The notes: a model not told the origin generated them from the letters alone. A DNA stretch of 64,000 nt from Priestia megaterium (GCF_023824195.1 NZ_CP085442.1:3386001-3450000); one strand, 5' to 3'; shown: positions 52,764 through 61,628, counted from the stretch's first letter. A program made the numbers and translations.

Positions 52764-52944
52764 TTAGGAAAAAAAGTGATTTCCTGCAATAAAGCTGGCT
52801 AAAAGAACAATTACAGCTAGCCCTCTCATTATATAGGTTTGGCTTTCACTTAAAGGTTTCCCCTTGCTTTCGCTTATAGCAGGATAAACATAAAAAAGAT
52901 AAAAGAAACCCCACACCTGCTGCCAAGGTTATGAATATTTCCAA
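52764..52944 (-). pseudogene. Small two-helix membrane gene split by a frameshift
   Basis: A TTG at 52942-52944 after AAAGGAG opens a frame with one helix (ITLAAGVGFLLSFLCLSCYK) that ends at 52846. Removing one base from the C4 run at 52860-52863 joins it to a second frame (GKPLSESQTYIMRGLAVIVLL and so on, to TAA at 52764), giving a 59-residue protein with two helices. As it stands only the first half (32 residues) can be made. Confidence 0.5.
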
Positions 52945-53071
52945 ATTATCACAGCTCCTTTTTCTTCCTTTTCCTTCTTTTTTTCTTGTTAAACAAGTCT
53001 CTTTAAGGAAAGCCAAATAGTTAGCAGCGCTTCTCCAGAAAATACGAATCAACTTGAAATCTCACAAAAAT

Positions 53072-53099
53072 AAAAAGGCAGGATTTCTCCTGCCTTTTT
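53072..53099 (-). terminator. Rho-independent terminator
   Basis: AAAAAGGCAGGA pairs perfectly with TCCTGCCTTTTT, past the stop of the 101-residue membrane protein. Confidence 0.87.
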
Positions 53100-53119
53100 G
53101 CATATGTAATTCCTCTTCA

Positions 53120-53425
53120 CTATGTCAACTCAGCGCTTTTAGCGAGCATAAAAGCAGAGATACTAAACAAGACAATGAATAGAGAAGCGGCATGTAACAG
53201 TAAAAAAAGAAATTTTTGGCCGCCTTTAATAAAGAACGAATAAATCATTCCCAGGATTGTCACTAAGATTAAAAGTGCTGCTGCTATTTTAATTACTATA
53301 GCAAAGAAAGCTCCCGCAAATACAATTGACGGAATAAAAGACGCTACAATAATGACATACAAAATCAGCGTAGCAAGAAAAGCGTTTTTTGATACATTTG
53401 AAGCCTGTTTCAAGAAATTCCCCAT
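53120..53425 (-). CDS. Small three-helix membrane protein
   Basis: 101 residues with a strong GAGAGGAG site. Three hydrophobic segments (about 17-42, 43-66 and 71-95). Not recognised. Own terminator. Confidence 0.75.
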   Translation of the reverse strand: MGNFLKQASNVSKNAFLATLILYVIIVASFIPSIVFAGAFFAIVIKIAAALLILVTILGMIYSFFIKGGQKFLFLLLHAASLFIVLFSISAFMLAKSAELT

Positions 53426-53515
53426 ATAATCTCCTCTCTCATTTTAAAACTGCATCTTTTACTATAATACATGTGTATAAAGGAAACAATTAACTTTTGT
53501 AAAAGCTCCCATAAA

Positions 53516-53956
53516 TTAAGCTTTATCACCAATGATATCAGCTATATTTTTAAGGTCTTTTTTGCTCAGTTTATAAAATTTTATTGCTGTTTCTTTGTTT
53601 GAATTATTTGTTGATAAATAGCCTTGTTTTCCTCTGTCTGTTAAGGTTAAATGCATTTCTTTACGGGAAGAATCTTTGTATTCCACATAAATATCGTACA
53701 TGGGTCTTAGAATCATCACGTCCTTATTGGTCGGAGCAGCTGATTCAATAGCTCTTTCTATCGTTTCTGTCACCTTTTTATCTCGTGAAGAGTAAAAATA
53801 GTCATTATAAAAACCATTGTATCCTTTCGATTGCGAAATAGAGATGATTTTTGGCTCCTTTTTTAGTTTTACGGTCTCATTGTTACTTTGACATGCAGTA
53901 AGTCCACATGCAAGAAGCACGCTGCTCAGGCTTAAAGCAAATCGTTTCAAGATCAT
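53516..53956 (-). CDS. Putative lipoprotein
   Basis: 146 residues from the ATG at 53954-53956, with GGAAGGACG upstream. Lipoprotein signal peptide with lipobox Leu-Thr-Ala-Cys22, followed by an Asn/Lys-rich linker and a mixed alpha/beta domain (ISISQSKGYNGFYNDYFYS, YDIYVEYKDSSRKEMHLTL). It would be anchored outside the cell membrane. Function unknown. Confidence 0.82.
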   Translation of the reverse strand: MILKRFALSLSSVLLACGLTACQSNNETVKLKKEPKIISISQSKGYNGFYNDYFYSSRDKKVTETIERAIESAAPTNKDVMILRPMYDIYVEYKDSSRKEMHLTLTDRGKQGYLSTNNSNKETAIKFYKLSKKDLKNIADIIGDKA

Positions 53957-54175
53957 ACGTCCTTCCCTATCCGTGAAAATAAATGACAATACATAACATT
54001 TTTACACATTTCACCTAATTATAAAAGGTTTTGTTACCTTTAAGGTTCAACTTCTTTTTTATGATTCAATCGTAGAAAATATATAGCTAGATGAAGGAAA
54101 AAGCTGCAGGGCTCTCCTTAAATAGACGGCATAGCAGCTAAAAACAGCTTATGCAGATAGTGGTTACATCATAAA

Positions 54176-54202
54176 AAAACAGCCTCTATCGGCTGCTTTT
54201 TA
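54176..54202 (-). terminator. Terminator of the ABC transporter genes
   Basis: CAGCC pairs with GGCTG, preceded on the plus strand by A7; 46 bases past the permease stop. Confidence 0.68.
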
Positions 54203-54247
54203 TTGCTTTATTTTATGAAAATGTAGAGATACTTCGCCATTAGTATA

Positions 54248-54901
54248 CTAAAATTGTCTCTTACGATAGATAGACAGCGCAATAAAATAAGAAAGAATAT
54301 ATATCACAATTCCAAACAGTGTATATACGATAGGAATATAAAAAGAAGAAGCGACCGGCAAGCTTGATGCCGATAACATCTCAACTAAGTACCCAACGAC
54401 TCCCTGTAAAGAAATCGCAACAAAGAGACCCCCCATGCCACCTCCAAGTACAATCCCATCAGATTTCTCTGCTCCGAATACGTAAAGAAGCGGATAAGCA
54501 AGTGCACCGGCAAAAAGAACGATAAATGTACCAAACGAAACGAGGTTTACTATATCCTCTACTCCACTCTTGGAAATAAGCGAATACATTGAAAAAACCG
54601 CATAGGATAGTATGGTTCCGCTGACGACAATCAAAGAGTAAAAAATATAGTGACTTTGCACCACATTTTTCCGACTAATCGGAAGAGTAAGAACGTATTT
54701 GTCATAGCCGGTTTTGCTTTCTAGTTTGATCACTTCAAGCGCCGGCATTGCCATCAATAAAATAATTAACATCGCTATAATACGGTAAAATGAAGGATCC
54801 GCAAAATAAAAGATGACCGCAGAAATAACTATGGCGAGGGCTGTGTACGTCAAAAAGCTTCGGTGAATGAGGTAGTAGTTCGTTAACAATAGACCTCTCA
54901 T
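54248..54901 (-). CDS. ABC-2 type transporter permease
   Basis: 217 residues, six membrane helices, with the N-terminal LLLTNYYLIHRSFLTYTALAIV and the loop ALEVIKLESKTGYDKYVLTLPISRKNVVQSHYIF typical of the ABC-2 membrane_5 group. It would pair with the ATP-binding protein encoded just upstream, with which it overlaps by the TAAATG junction. Substrate unknown; relatives export antimicrobial peptides or phenol-soluble peptides. With its ATPase frameshifted, the transporter may not be functional. Confidence 0.88.
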   Translation of the reverse strand: MRGLLLTNYYLIHRSFLTYTALAIVISAVIFYFADPSFYRIIAMLIILLMAMPALEVIKLESKTGYDKYVLTLPISRKNVVQSHYIFYSLIVVSGTILSYAVFSMYSLISKSGVEDIVNLVSFGTFIVLFAGALAYPLLYVFGAEKSDGIVLGGGMGGLFVAISLQGVVGYLVEMLSASSLPVASSFYIPIVYTLFGIVIYILSYFIALSIYRKRQF

Positions 54902-55754
54902 TTACGTTTCACTCCTTGTTAAAAGCACGCTTAGTTCTTCCATCGACACCGGTTCAGTTACAGTTCCTTCTGGCAGTTGATGCTTATCTGATACTAGTAC
55001 ACGGACAGACGTATCATACTTTCTTTTTGCCACTACTAAATCTTCAGGAAGTACATTCAGCTGTTCTTCATTCATGACGGCAATTGCATACTTCTGAAAA
55101 ACCTTCTCTTTTTCTTCATTTAATAAGACCTCACCGCTTTTAATTACAACAAGATGGCTAGCGATTTTTTCGACGTCGCTCATAATGTGAGACGACAGCA
55201 GTATTCCGCTGTTGCCATCGCTGACAAATGCTTTTAACTCATCTAGTATTTGCCTCTCTCGACGACGGATCCAGTCCTCCTGTCGCTTCATCTAGCAGCA
55301 ATAATTTAGCATGGTGAGACAGCGCTACCGCTAGAGATAATTTCATCGACATGCCGCGTGAAAACATATGTATTTTTTTATCTTCTGGCAATGAAAAAGA
55401 AGGAATCAGCCGGTAAAAATCAGCTTCTTCCCAAGAATTAAATAGTTTCTTAAAAACGTTGTTTAGCTGTTTTATGGTCAAAGAAACCGGCAGATTAATC
55501 GCATCAAACACGACTCCAATGTCTTCTTTAATCGTCGCATCTTTATTTAAATTGTCTTCACCAAATATTTCTACAGTTCCGCTATCTCTCGAAATTAATC
55601 CTAATACTGCTTTAAACGTCGTTGATTTCCCCGCTCCGTTATCACCAATAAATCCCACAATCGATCCAGGAGGTACATTAAATGAAACATCTTTTAAAAC
55701 CTTATTTTGGCCAAACGATTTTTCTACGTTTCTAACTTCCAAAAGATTTGTCAT
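54902..55754 (-). pseudogene. ABC transporter ATP-binding protein, frameshifted
   Basis: The first frame (55754-55239) holds Walker A (GDNGAGKST, residues 37-45), the signature FSRGMSMKLSLA and Walker B LLLLDEATGGLDP, then ends in REANTR and a stop. The second frame (to 54902) continues with ILDELKAFVSDGNSGILLSSHIMSDVEKIASH (D-loop after-part and switch His). Deleting one C near 55253-55254 restores DPSSRE-QILDEL and a protein of about 283 residues. As given, the product would lack the switch region. Could be true loss or sequencing error. Confidence 0.85.
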
Positions 55755-55987
55755 TTGCTCACTTCACTTTCTCTATTAGTAGTTAGGTGTAATCATAGAA
55801 ATCAAAAAGTTAATCATTTTGATGACATCCAAAATCACCTTTTATTTACAAAAATGAATATTCACTACCAATTATAGCTAGCAAACTATAAAAAGTCGAT
55901 GACGACATAACCTTTTTTTGCTCCTCCGTTCATTCTTTATGACCGTAATATGTATGACAACATCTGCCTGTACTATTCTTGCCTTAC

Positions 55988-56119
55988 TCATTTAGCGAAA
56001 TCACAAATAAAAAAAGGATCTGCTATAAAAGATCCTTTTCCTTCACTTGCTGAATCACAGCCGGCAAGCAGGCAAATAGAAACGCCGATAAGCAAAATTA
56101 TTTTTTTATATTTTAACAT
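55988..56119 (-). CDS. Tiny lipoprotein
   Basis: 43 residues with GGAGGAATATAG before the ATG at 56117-56119. Basic start, hydrophobic core and lipobox Leu-Leu-Ala-Gly-Cys21 (IILLIGVSICLLAGC). The mature part is only 23 residues. A terminator-like hairpin (GGATC...GATCC then T7) lies inside the last third of the frame, so the gene may be a shortened remnant of a longer lipoprotein. Confidence 0.6.
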   Translation of the reverse strand: MLKYKKIILLIGVSICLLAGCDSASEGKGSFIADPFFICDFAK

Positions 56120-56140
56120 CTATATTCCTCCAGTATTTTT

Positions 56141-56431
56141 TTAGTTAAATGAAAAAAATACTGGTGAATGCGGACCTTCATCGTCTTGTTCACCTATTGC
56201 CTCTTGTCTGTGAACGGAATGTATAAATTTGTATTTATAATACACGCAGCAGATGAGGTCCTGAGCACGTAAAAGATTTACGTTTTGTATGAGATACATG
56301 TCTTTTTGCTGCAGGCAAACATGTTTATGTATTGTTTGAAATGCAGCTAGTTTAATAGCAGCATGTACAAAAAACGCTGTCATAATCACAAATGATAAAT
56401 ACACTAAAGCATCCGGTATAAACAATTCCAT
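56141..56431 (-). CDS. Hypothetical protein with N-terminal membrane helix
   Basis: 96 residues with AAGGATGTG upstream. One hydrophobic segment (residues 7-30, ALVYLSFVIMTAFFVHAAIKLAAF), then a hydrophilic part with several Cys and Tyr (ICCVYYKYKF) and an acidic end. No family recognised. Confidence 0.6.
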   Translation of the reverse strand: MELFIPDALVYLSFVIMTAFFVHAAIKLAAFQTIHKHVCLQQKDMYLIQNVNLLRAQDLICCVYYKYKFIHSVHRQEAIGEQDDEGPHSPVFFSFN

Positions 56432-56691
56432 TTATTCACATCCTTGTGGATTATTCTATCATAATTTCCTTAATTTAGGTTAAATGATTTTGTGAGCAGA
56501 TCTGCTATCTCATTAAATATACTCTACAATCCTGCGTTTCTTTTTGTACATACCTTCATATGTTTGATGAAACAACGCATAGAAAATATACGGAGACACA
56601 TATAATTCTAAAAATTTCTAATTTTATTAGTAAAAAGGAGATTATTCCTTTTTATGGTATAATCAAAAAATATAATTCATAGGGAGTGAAT

Positions 56692-56970
56692 ATGTTGGAA
56701 ACTAATACAAAACCTCAAATAAACACCAACTCTATTGTTTCTCTAACTCTAGGTGTCCTGTCCATTTTTATTCCAATCATCGGGTTTGTTACAGGTATTA
56801 TTGGAATTATCCTCTACAAAAAAGCATCAAATCAAATAGCTGCTACCAATCAAGGCGGTAAAGGGCTCGCTATCGCCGGGCTGATTTGCAGTATAGTAGG
56901 CGTGATTTCTCAGCTGTTTTTTGTATTGGGGATTATTACGTTTGTGTTTGCGGGGACGACTGTAGACTAA
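56692..56970 (+). CDS. DUF4190 domain membrane protein
   Basis: 92 residues from the ATG at 56692, with AGGGAGTG upstream. Two helices with the DUF4190 pattern: SIVSLTLGVLSIFIPIIGFVTGIIGIILYKKA and QGGKGLAIAGLICSIVGVISQL. Function unknown. Preceded by an AT-rich promoter region. Confidence 0.82.
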   Translation: MLETNTKPQINTNSIVSLTLGVLSIFIPIIGFVTGIIGIILYKKASNQIAATNQGGKGLAIAGLICSIVGVISQLFFVLGIITFVFAGTTVD

Positions 56971-57073
56971 AATGACTTACTTTTTATCACAAATGGCGAA
57001 AAGAAACGTACGAAGATAATGATCTTACATAAGGTTATTAGTATTTCTACGTTAGTTGCATACTACTAGCTTT

Positions 57074-57108
57074 AAAAAGCCTAGAAACATAGTGTTTCTA
57101 GGCTTTTT
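57074..57108. terminator. Bidirectional terminator
   Basis: AAAAAGCCTAGAAACA pairs perfectly with TGTTTCTAGGCTTTTT around three bases, at the 3' end of the minus-strand membrane gene. Confidence 0.9.
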
Positions 57109-57114
57109 GACTGT

Positions 57115-57516
57115 TTATCTATATCGTCTAGCAGAAAAGAATTGAACGATTGGAAAGATAACCAATGCCAGACATAAAGCTGCAAATAAAGAGATATTTC
57201 CAAAATCATTTTTTCTTACAAAAATAATACGATCTAAAATCCAAAGGAGGAAAAGACCTATAGTTAAGATATGATAGCTTCTTTTAGCACTCAAAGTAGC
57301 AATTTTCTTACCCATCTCGTCTTTTTGAATTTCTCGATCAAATCCCCACGTAGCAAGTTGACATAAAGTAGTGATAACCAAGACTATTGCTATAACTCCC
57401 GTTACACCTAACCTCACTCCATCTTTAAAATCTGTTATATAAATTGTATACAATGCAAAAGCACAGCTTAGCAAAATAATGGCAGCCCATACATAATTGT
57501 TTTTTACATTTTTCAT
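57115..57516 (-). CDS. Membrane protein partner of the XRE regulator
   Basis: 133 residues, four membrane helices. The cytosolic loop FDREIQKDEMGKKIATLSAKRSYHIL is charged. It starts at the stop of the XRE gene (one-base overlap), so the pair is translationally coupled. Such small regulator plus membrane pairs are common in Bacillus, with the membrane protein possibly acting as a sensor. Confidence 0.82.
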   Translation of the reverse strand: MKNVKNNYVWAAIILLSCAFALYTIYITDFKDGVRLGVTGVIAIVLVITTLCQLATWGFDREIQKDEMGKKIATLSAKRSYHILTIGLFLLWILDRIIFVRKNDFGNISLFAALCLALVIFPIVQFFSARRYR

Positions 57517-57722
57517 TATGAATTCCCCCTGTTTTTGTATAAAAATAATTCTTCTACACTAACCTCCAAATTATCTGCTAACTGAAATGCTAGCTCTAAG
57601 CTTGGATCGTACTTATTATTCTCAATCGCATTAATCGTTTGTCTTGACACATTGCAAGCAATAGCCAGCGCTTCTTGAGACAGCTTTTTAAATTTCCTTA
57701 GTTCTTTAATCCGATTATCCAT
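57516..57722 (-). CDS. Small XRE family regulator (YozG-like)
   Basis: 68 residues, a single HTH_3 domain: IKELRKFKKLSQEALAIACNVSRQTINAIENNKYDPSLELAFQLADNLEVSVEELF. The recognition helix (SRQTINAIENNKYDPSL) is textbook. A perfect 18-bp palindrome lies 23 bases upstream of its start and is a likely self-control site. Same operon as the membrane protein that follows. Confidence 0.93.
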   Translation of the reverse strand: MDNRIKELRKFKKLSQEALAIACNVSRQTINAIENNKYDPSLELAFQLADNLEVSVEELFLYKNRGNS

Positions 57723-57744
57723 TCATCCCAAACCACCCTTAAAC

Positions 57745-57762
57745 TGTAAAACATGTTTTACA
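57745..57762 (-). promoter_or_regulatory. Perfect 18-bp palindrome, candidate XRE operator
   Basis: TGTAAAACATGTTTTACA is its own reverse complement. A related site with TGTAAAA/TTTTACA arms occurs at 61603-61628. Confidence 0.75.
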
Positions 57763-58091
57763 TTTATAGTTTATGGTAATATTTTCATTATGTCAAATAT
57801 ATTTTACAAAAACAGTTATTTTTGTGTGCGTGGAGTTCATTTTTAGAGTGCGTAAGATATGTTCTAGAAGTAAAATAAGCGCTGATAAATGAATGCCAGC
57901 GCTTGCTTTGCTCGTCCTTATGGATTGAATAATTTATCATTCATTTTCTAACTTTCTTATAAACTTTATATTTTTTATAAAAAGTCAGTTAAAGATATAG
58001 ATTACATATAAGTTTTATCATTTTTATAATTAATTGGATAATAAGTTATATTGTTACAAATATAAATTATGAATTGAAAGTTAGGATACAT

Positions 58092-58292
58092 ATGGGCTTA
58101 TTAATAATTACTGTTATTATCACGTTATCTGTCATTTTAGATTACTTCATTTTTGACCATGATGATAAGCATTGGGGCTGGCTAAAAAAAGCTTCTAAAC
58201 CAGTTAGAAGAAGTGTTATTGGCTGTTACTTGCTTATGTCATTTGTTATTTATGTTGGTTTAAGCCTTCCATATATCAAACCTTTTTTATAA
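58092..58292 (+). CDS. Small two-helix membrane protein
   Basis: 66 residues from the ATG at 58092, with TTAGGAT upstream. Two helices (LLIITVIITLSVILDYFIF and VIGCYLLMSFVIYVGLSL) separated by a charged, Trp-containing loop (DHDDKHWGWLKKASKPVRR). Not recognised. The spacer 57763-58091 also contains an orphan hairpin near 57879-57904 (AGCGCTG/CAGCGCT). Confidence 0.65.
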   Translation: MGLLIITVIITLSVILDYFIFDHDDKHWGWLKKASKPVRRSVIGCYLLMSFVIYVGLSLPYIKPFL

Positions 58293-58302
58293 ATATCAGT
58301 CT

Positions 58303-58342
58303 GGTTAGCCTATAACTCTTATCCAAAAGTTACAGGCTAACC
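58303..58342. terminator. Hairpin between converging genes
   Basis: GGTTAGCCT pairs with AGGCTAACC; no strong U run, but it sits exactly between the converging membrane gene and the 168-residue gene. Confidence 0.55.
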
Positions 58343-58345
58343 CAC

Positions 58346-58852
58346 TCACTTAACCACCACTACAAATTGTTTATCTTCAAACTTAAACATTTCCCCTAAT
58401 TCATAGATATACTTCTTTTTGTCCAATTTATAATGTTTTCCAAAATAAAGCGTTTTTAAGTTAATAATCATATTTAAATTGAGATCTTTTTCTTTGGTTT
58501 CATCTCCGTCTAAGCAAGAATATAATTCAATGTGACAACCCTCTATCAGCTGTTTTTCAATAAAAGCAAAAAGCTCTCTTATGGATTTAGGGTGCACATC
58601 GCAAGATAATTCGTAGATATATGGCAAGGTAAATGCATGCTTAATGTCGCTGTACCCGTCAGTTAAGCGATTGATACTAATACCGTACGCATCTTCTTCT
58701 TTCTCGTAGATTGTAATTAGCTTATCTTTCTTTTGATTTTGATCAAACGAAGCAACCTTGGATAAAGGCACCAGCGTTTCTTTTGTGCCAAAACTTCCTG
58801 TAGGCAATTCATAAGGAGAACCTATATAGTGATGTATCGTCATATTCGTCAC
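58346..58852 (-). CDS. Hypothetical cytosolic protein
   Basis: 168 residues with AGAGAAGTGACG upstream. Mixed alpha/beta composition, no signal or membrane helix, repeated YE/KK clusters. Not recognised. Normal codon use suggests a real gene. Confidence 0.72.
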   Translation of the reverse strand: MTNMTIHHYIGSPYELPTGSFGTKETLVPLSKVASFDQNQKKDKLITIYEKEEDAYGISINRLTDGYSDIKHAFTLPYIYELSCDVHPKSIRELFAFIEKQLIEGCHIELYSCLDGDETKEKDLNLNMIINLKTLYFGKHYKLDKKKYIYELGEMFKFEDKQFVVVVK

Positions 58853-58957
58853 TTCTCTTTCTCTTTGCTTATGTAAAATACTATTATTCTATCGCTCTCA
58901 CTAAGGTTACATACAAATACAAGGAAAATATGTATAATAAAACCAGGAGGTGACAAC

Positions 58958-59128
58958 ATGAAGAAACTACTGCCTATTCTATTTTTAGCCGCTCTTTATT
59001 TGTATGACTCTTCATACAATCATACTGCTTTTTTACATAAACCGGTTGTTTCTGTGATTTTATACGTGGCAGCGATTTTAGCCTGTGCGCTATTGCTTAT
59101 AAATGTAAAAAGAGATAAAGCTGTTTAA
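58958..59128 (+). CDS. Small two-helix membrane protein
   Basis: 56 residues with a perfect AGGAGGTG site. Two hydrophobic stretches (LLPILFLAALYLY and VVSVILYVAAILACALLLINV). It ends 14 bases before the HAD phosphatase gene, so they are co-transcribed. No family recognised. Confidence 0.78.
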   Translation: MKKLLPILFLAALYLYDSSYNHTAFLHKPVVSVILYVAAILACALLLINVKRDKAV

Positions 59129-59142
59129 ACAAGGAGATTACT

Positions 59143-59916
59143 ATGAGCTATAAAATTGTATTCTTTGACGTGGACGGAACCCTTACGCACCACGAAAACG
59201 GGACTATTTCCGCTAAAACCCGAGAGATTATAAAATGTTTAAAGCACAAAGGATTAAAAATCGTAGCCGCTACTGGAAGGCCTTTATCTCTATGTGAAGA
59301 AGTTAAAGAATTAGGTATAGATACGCTCATTACCGCAAACGGAGCGTTTACTGTACATAATGAAAAAGTCATTCACAAGCTGTCCATGGATAAGCACGTT
59401 GCGCGCGAAGTCTTTGAATACGCAGCAACAGAAAATCACGGCCTTTCATTTTATACAAAAGAGCTCAGCATGAACGGGATTAAAGATGATAATATTTTAA
59501 AAGCACTGAAAGAAACATTATCGCTCAGTGATTATCCTCAAATTAATGAGCGTATTTATGACGAAGATATTTATTTAATGTGCTTATACGCTGATGACAA
59601 AACCGCCGAGCAGTATGCACAGCAATTTCCACATTTAATGTTTAAAAGATGGCATCCTTTTATAGTAAGTGTTCTTCAAAAAGAAATCACAAAGTCGGGA
59701 GCCATCCTGAAGGTCTTAAACTATTTTAACATCCATCAATCCGAGGCTATCGCATTCGGAGACGGAGAAAATGACATCGATATGTTAGAGTTAGCCGGCC
59801 TTGGAATTGCAATGGGCAACGGATCTGATAAGTTAAAAAGCGCCGCTGATTTTGTCACGAAGAAATCGAGTGAAGACGGGATTGAGTTTGCTCTCAAAAA
59901 ATTCAGCATTTTATAA
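59143..59916 (+). CDS. Cof-type HAD-IIB family phosphatase
   Basis: 257 residues. Motif I FFDVDGTLTHHE (Asp9, Asp11), motif II ATGRP, and motif IV GDGENDIDMLELAGLGIAMGNGSDKLKSAADFVT are typical of the Cof/YidA-like phosphatases, which act on sugar phosphates or flavin-type phosphates. The cap is of the C2B type. Substrate unknown. Confidence 0.94.
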   Translation: MSYKIVFFDVDGTLTHHENGTISAKTREIIKCLKHKGLKIVAATGRPLSLCEEVKELGIDTLITANGAFTVHNEKVIHKLSMDKHVAREVFEYAATENHGLSFYTKELSMNGIKDDNILKALKETLSLSDYPQINERIYDEDIYLMCLYADDKTAEQYAQQFPHLMFKRWHPFIVSVLQKEITKSGAILKVLNYFNIHQSEAIAFGDGENDIDMLELAGLGIAMGNGSDKLKSAADFVTKKSSEDGIEFALKKFSIL

Positions 59917-59923
59917 GAAAGCC

Positions 59924-59958
59924 GCACGCTTGGACAACTTATCTAAGCGTGCTTTTTT
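59924..59958 (+). terminator. Rho-independent terminator
   Basis: GCACGCTT pairs with AAGCGTGC, followed by T6; it overlaps the 3' end of the converging cupin gene. Confidence 0.82.
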
Positions 59959-60308
59959 CTCTCCATAAATGTTTCAGGATGTAGCTCCTCCGATTGAATG
60001 ACAATGGCAGTCATACCTTCTTCACTTCCCGACGTATGCCACTCTCCTTTTTCCCACAGTGCTGCTTCTCCACGTTTAATCGAAATTCGTTTTTGGTCCT
60101 CTCCTGTTACCCATCCTTCACCTTCGACAACGATAAATAGCTGGGGTATAGGAGCTTGATGATGCCCTACCGTTCCTTCTCCGTCTATATACATATAGCC
60201 AATGGTAGCTGCTTCATTTGTTTGTGCCATTTTTACGTAAGTGGCTAAATGCGACTGATATTTTTCTACTTTATTGCCATGTTCTTTACTGAATTTATAA
60301 ATTTTCAA
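59943..60308 (-). CDS. Cupin domain protein
   Basis: 121 residues. A single small beta barrel with the cupin motif GTVGHHQAPIPQLFIVVEGEGWVTGEDQKRISIKRGEAALWEKGEWHTSGSEEG (metal His and Glu). Function could be a sensor, isomerase or storage protein. Its 3' end overlaps the terminator of the HAD gene. Confidence 0.85.
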   Translation of the reverse strand: MKIYKFSKEHGNKVEKYQSHLATYVKMAQTNEAATIGYMYIDGEGTVGHHQAPIPQLFIVVEGEGWVTGEDQKRISIKRGEAALWEKGEWHTSGSEEGMTAIVIQSEELHPETFMERKKHA

Positions 60309-60353
60309 TGTGCATGACCTCTTTGTTCGTTAATTTTGAATTCAATCCATCGA

Positions 60354-61412
60354 TTACATACTTTGTTTATTTTTCTCCAAACGCTCTTTGACTATTTTTT
60401 TAAACGCATGAGGATCATCTACGCGAATGGCGACCTGCTGGTATTTCTTTTTGATTCCCATAAAAAGTGTTGCTTCAATTGGAGACTTTAATGTTAGTAA
60501 AAGATCAGGATAAACTTTTTCAAAATCGCGTGCGATAAATTCAATCGTGGTGTTAGGTATTTTTTGCTGGAGGATGTGAGTGTCTTCTACTATTTCTTCA
60601 ATATCTTTAAAAGAGATTTCCATACGCTTAGCTAAACCAAACGAAATGTATATGCGATCATCTTCCACTCGTAAAGGGTTAAGCCTTAATGCTTGAATAT
60701 CTCCTATGAAGAAAACAGTGCTATAAATATTAAGGATCAGTAAAACGATTGAAAGAGTCATAGACGTATTGTGCAGCAGCCAATGAAGCCCTAATGTTTC
60801 AATGACAATCGCATGAATAATCATAATTTGAAACGTAATAAAACTTGAGCGTTTATACAGAGTAAAGGTGTTGGCTTCAGCACTCGGCTTCTTCTTCCAC
60901 GTTCCAAACGCGTAGTAAAACATTAGCATTTCTGAACACAGTATGTGTATAAAAATTTGTTTGGGGAATCTTTCGTTTAGAGCACGCGAAAAAGAAAATA
61001 AAAGCGGCAAAGAACTTGATTTGACTCTTTTAAAAATAGGCGGTACGTTTTTAACCAGCATAAACAGCAGTGAAAGTTCGAATAGAATGAGTACCCCTTC
61101 TATTCCAACACCTAGCCACATAACCGACTGAAAAGAAGCCAAGTATTCACTCGGAATGATAAAACGCGCAGCAATAAGGCCTGTGGCCATTAATACAATA
61201 AAATATTTTACGCTGAACTTACGCTGCCAAGCTAAAAACAACAGCGGAGCCACAAGGCTTAAATCTACAATAGAGCCTACTACTACTCCGTTGAGATCAT
61301 CTGGCAAAGACTGAAGACCAAAAGAAGAGTGGTACAACACGTAATTTGAACTTATTACTAACAGCAGTAAAAAAAGAGCGACAAGTGACACTGTTTTTTT
61401 ATGAAGAACCAA
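60354..61412 (-). CDS. Multi-pass membrane protein with C-terminal PH-like domain
   Basis: 352 residues from a TTG at 61410-61412, which has GAGGTGG upstream; a GTG three codons earlier is possible. Eight or so membrane helices at about residues 5-250, then a soluble part (LNPLRVEDDRIYISFGLAKRMEISFKDIEEI...) resembling a bacterial PH-type domain. Similar Bacillus proteins are often labelled beta-carotene monooxygenase without proof. Function unknown. Confidence 0.7.
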   Translation of the reverse strand: MVLHKKTVSLVALFLLLLVISSNYVLYHSSFGLQSLPDDLNGVVVGSIVDLSLVAPLLFLAWQRKFSVKYFIVLMATGLIAARFIIPSEYLASFQSVMWLGVGIEGVLILFELSLLFMLVKNVPPIFKRVKSSSLPLLFSFSRALNERFPKQIFIHILCSEMLMFYYAFGTWKKKPSAEANTFTLYKRSSFITFQIMIIHAIVIETLGLHWLLHNTSMTLSIVLLILNIYSTVFFIGDIQALRLNPLRVEDDRIYISFGLAKRMEISFKDIEEIVEDTHILQQKIPNTTIEFIARDFEKVYPDLLLTLKSPIEATLFMGIKKKYQQVAIRVDDPHAFKKIVKERLEKNKQSM

Positions 61413-61572
61413 ACAACCCACCTCACTTTTAGTTGGTGAAACATAATAATTCCTTTTACTTCCATTTTACCAGTGGAGTTGATTTAAGTCACTTTGTAAC
61501 GCGGCATTGTGTTATAAAATCATTTTATATTAACCATTCTTTTATACAAATAATTTACAATGTAAAAAGAGT

Positions 61573-61628
61573 TTGACATTTTTGGAACTGATGCTACAAC
61601 AATAAATGTAAAATACTTTTTACATTTA
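61573..61628 (+). promoter_or_regulatory. Promoter and palindromic operator of the 100-residue membrane gene
   Basis: TTGACA (61573-61578) with TACAAC 16 bases on, then an inverted repeat with arms TAAATGTAAAA and TTTTACATTTA (61603-61628, 4-base spacer). A shorter TTTACA-x-TGTAAA element lies further upstream near 61554. The arms match the palindrome before the XRE gene at 57745. Confidence 0.7.

Noticed and set aside
57879..57904. AGCGCTG/CAGCGCT hairpin as a terminator
   Set aside because: No U run and no gene ends nearby; left as an unexplained inverted repeat.
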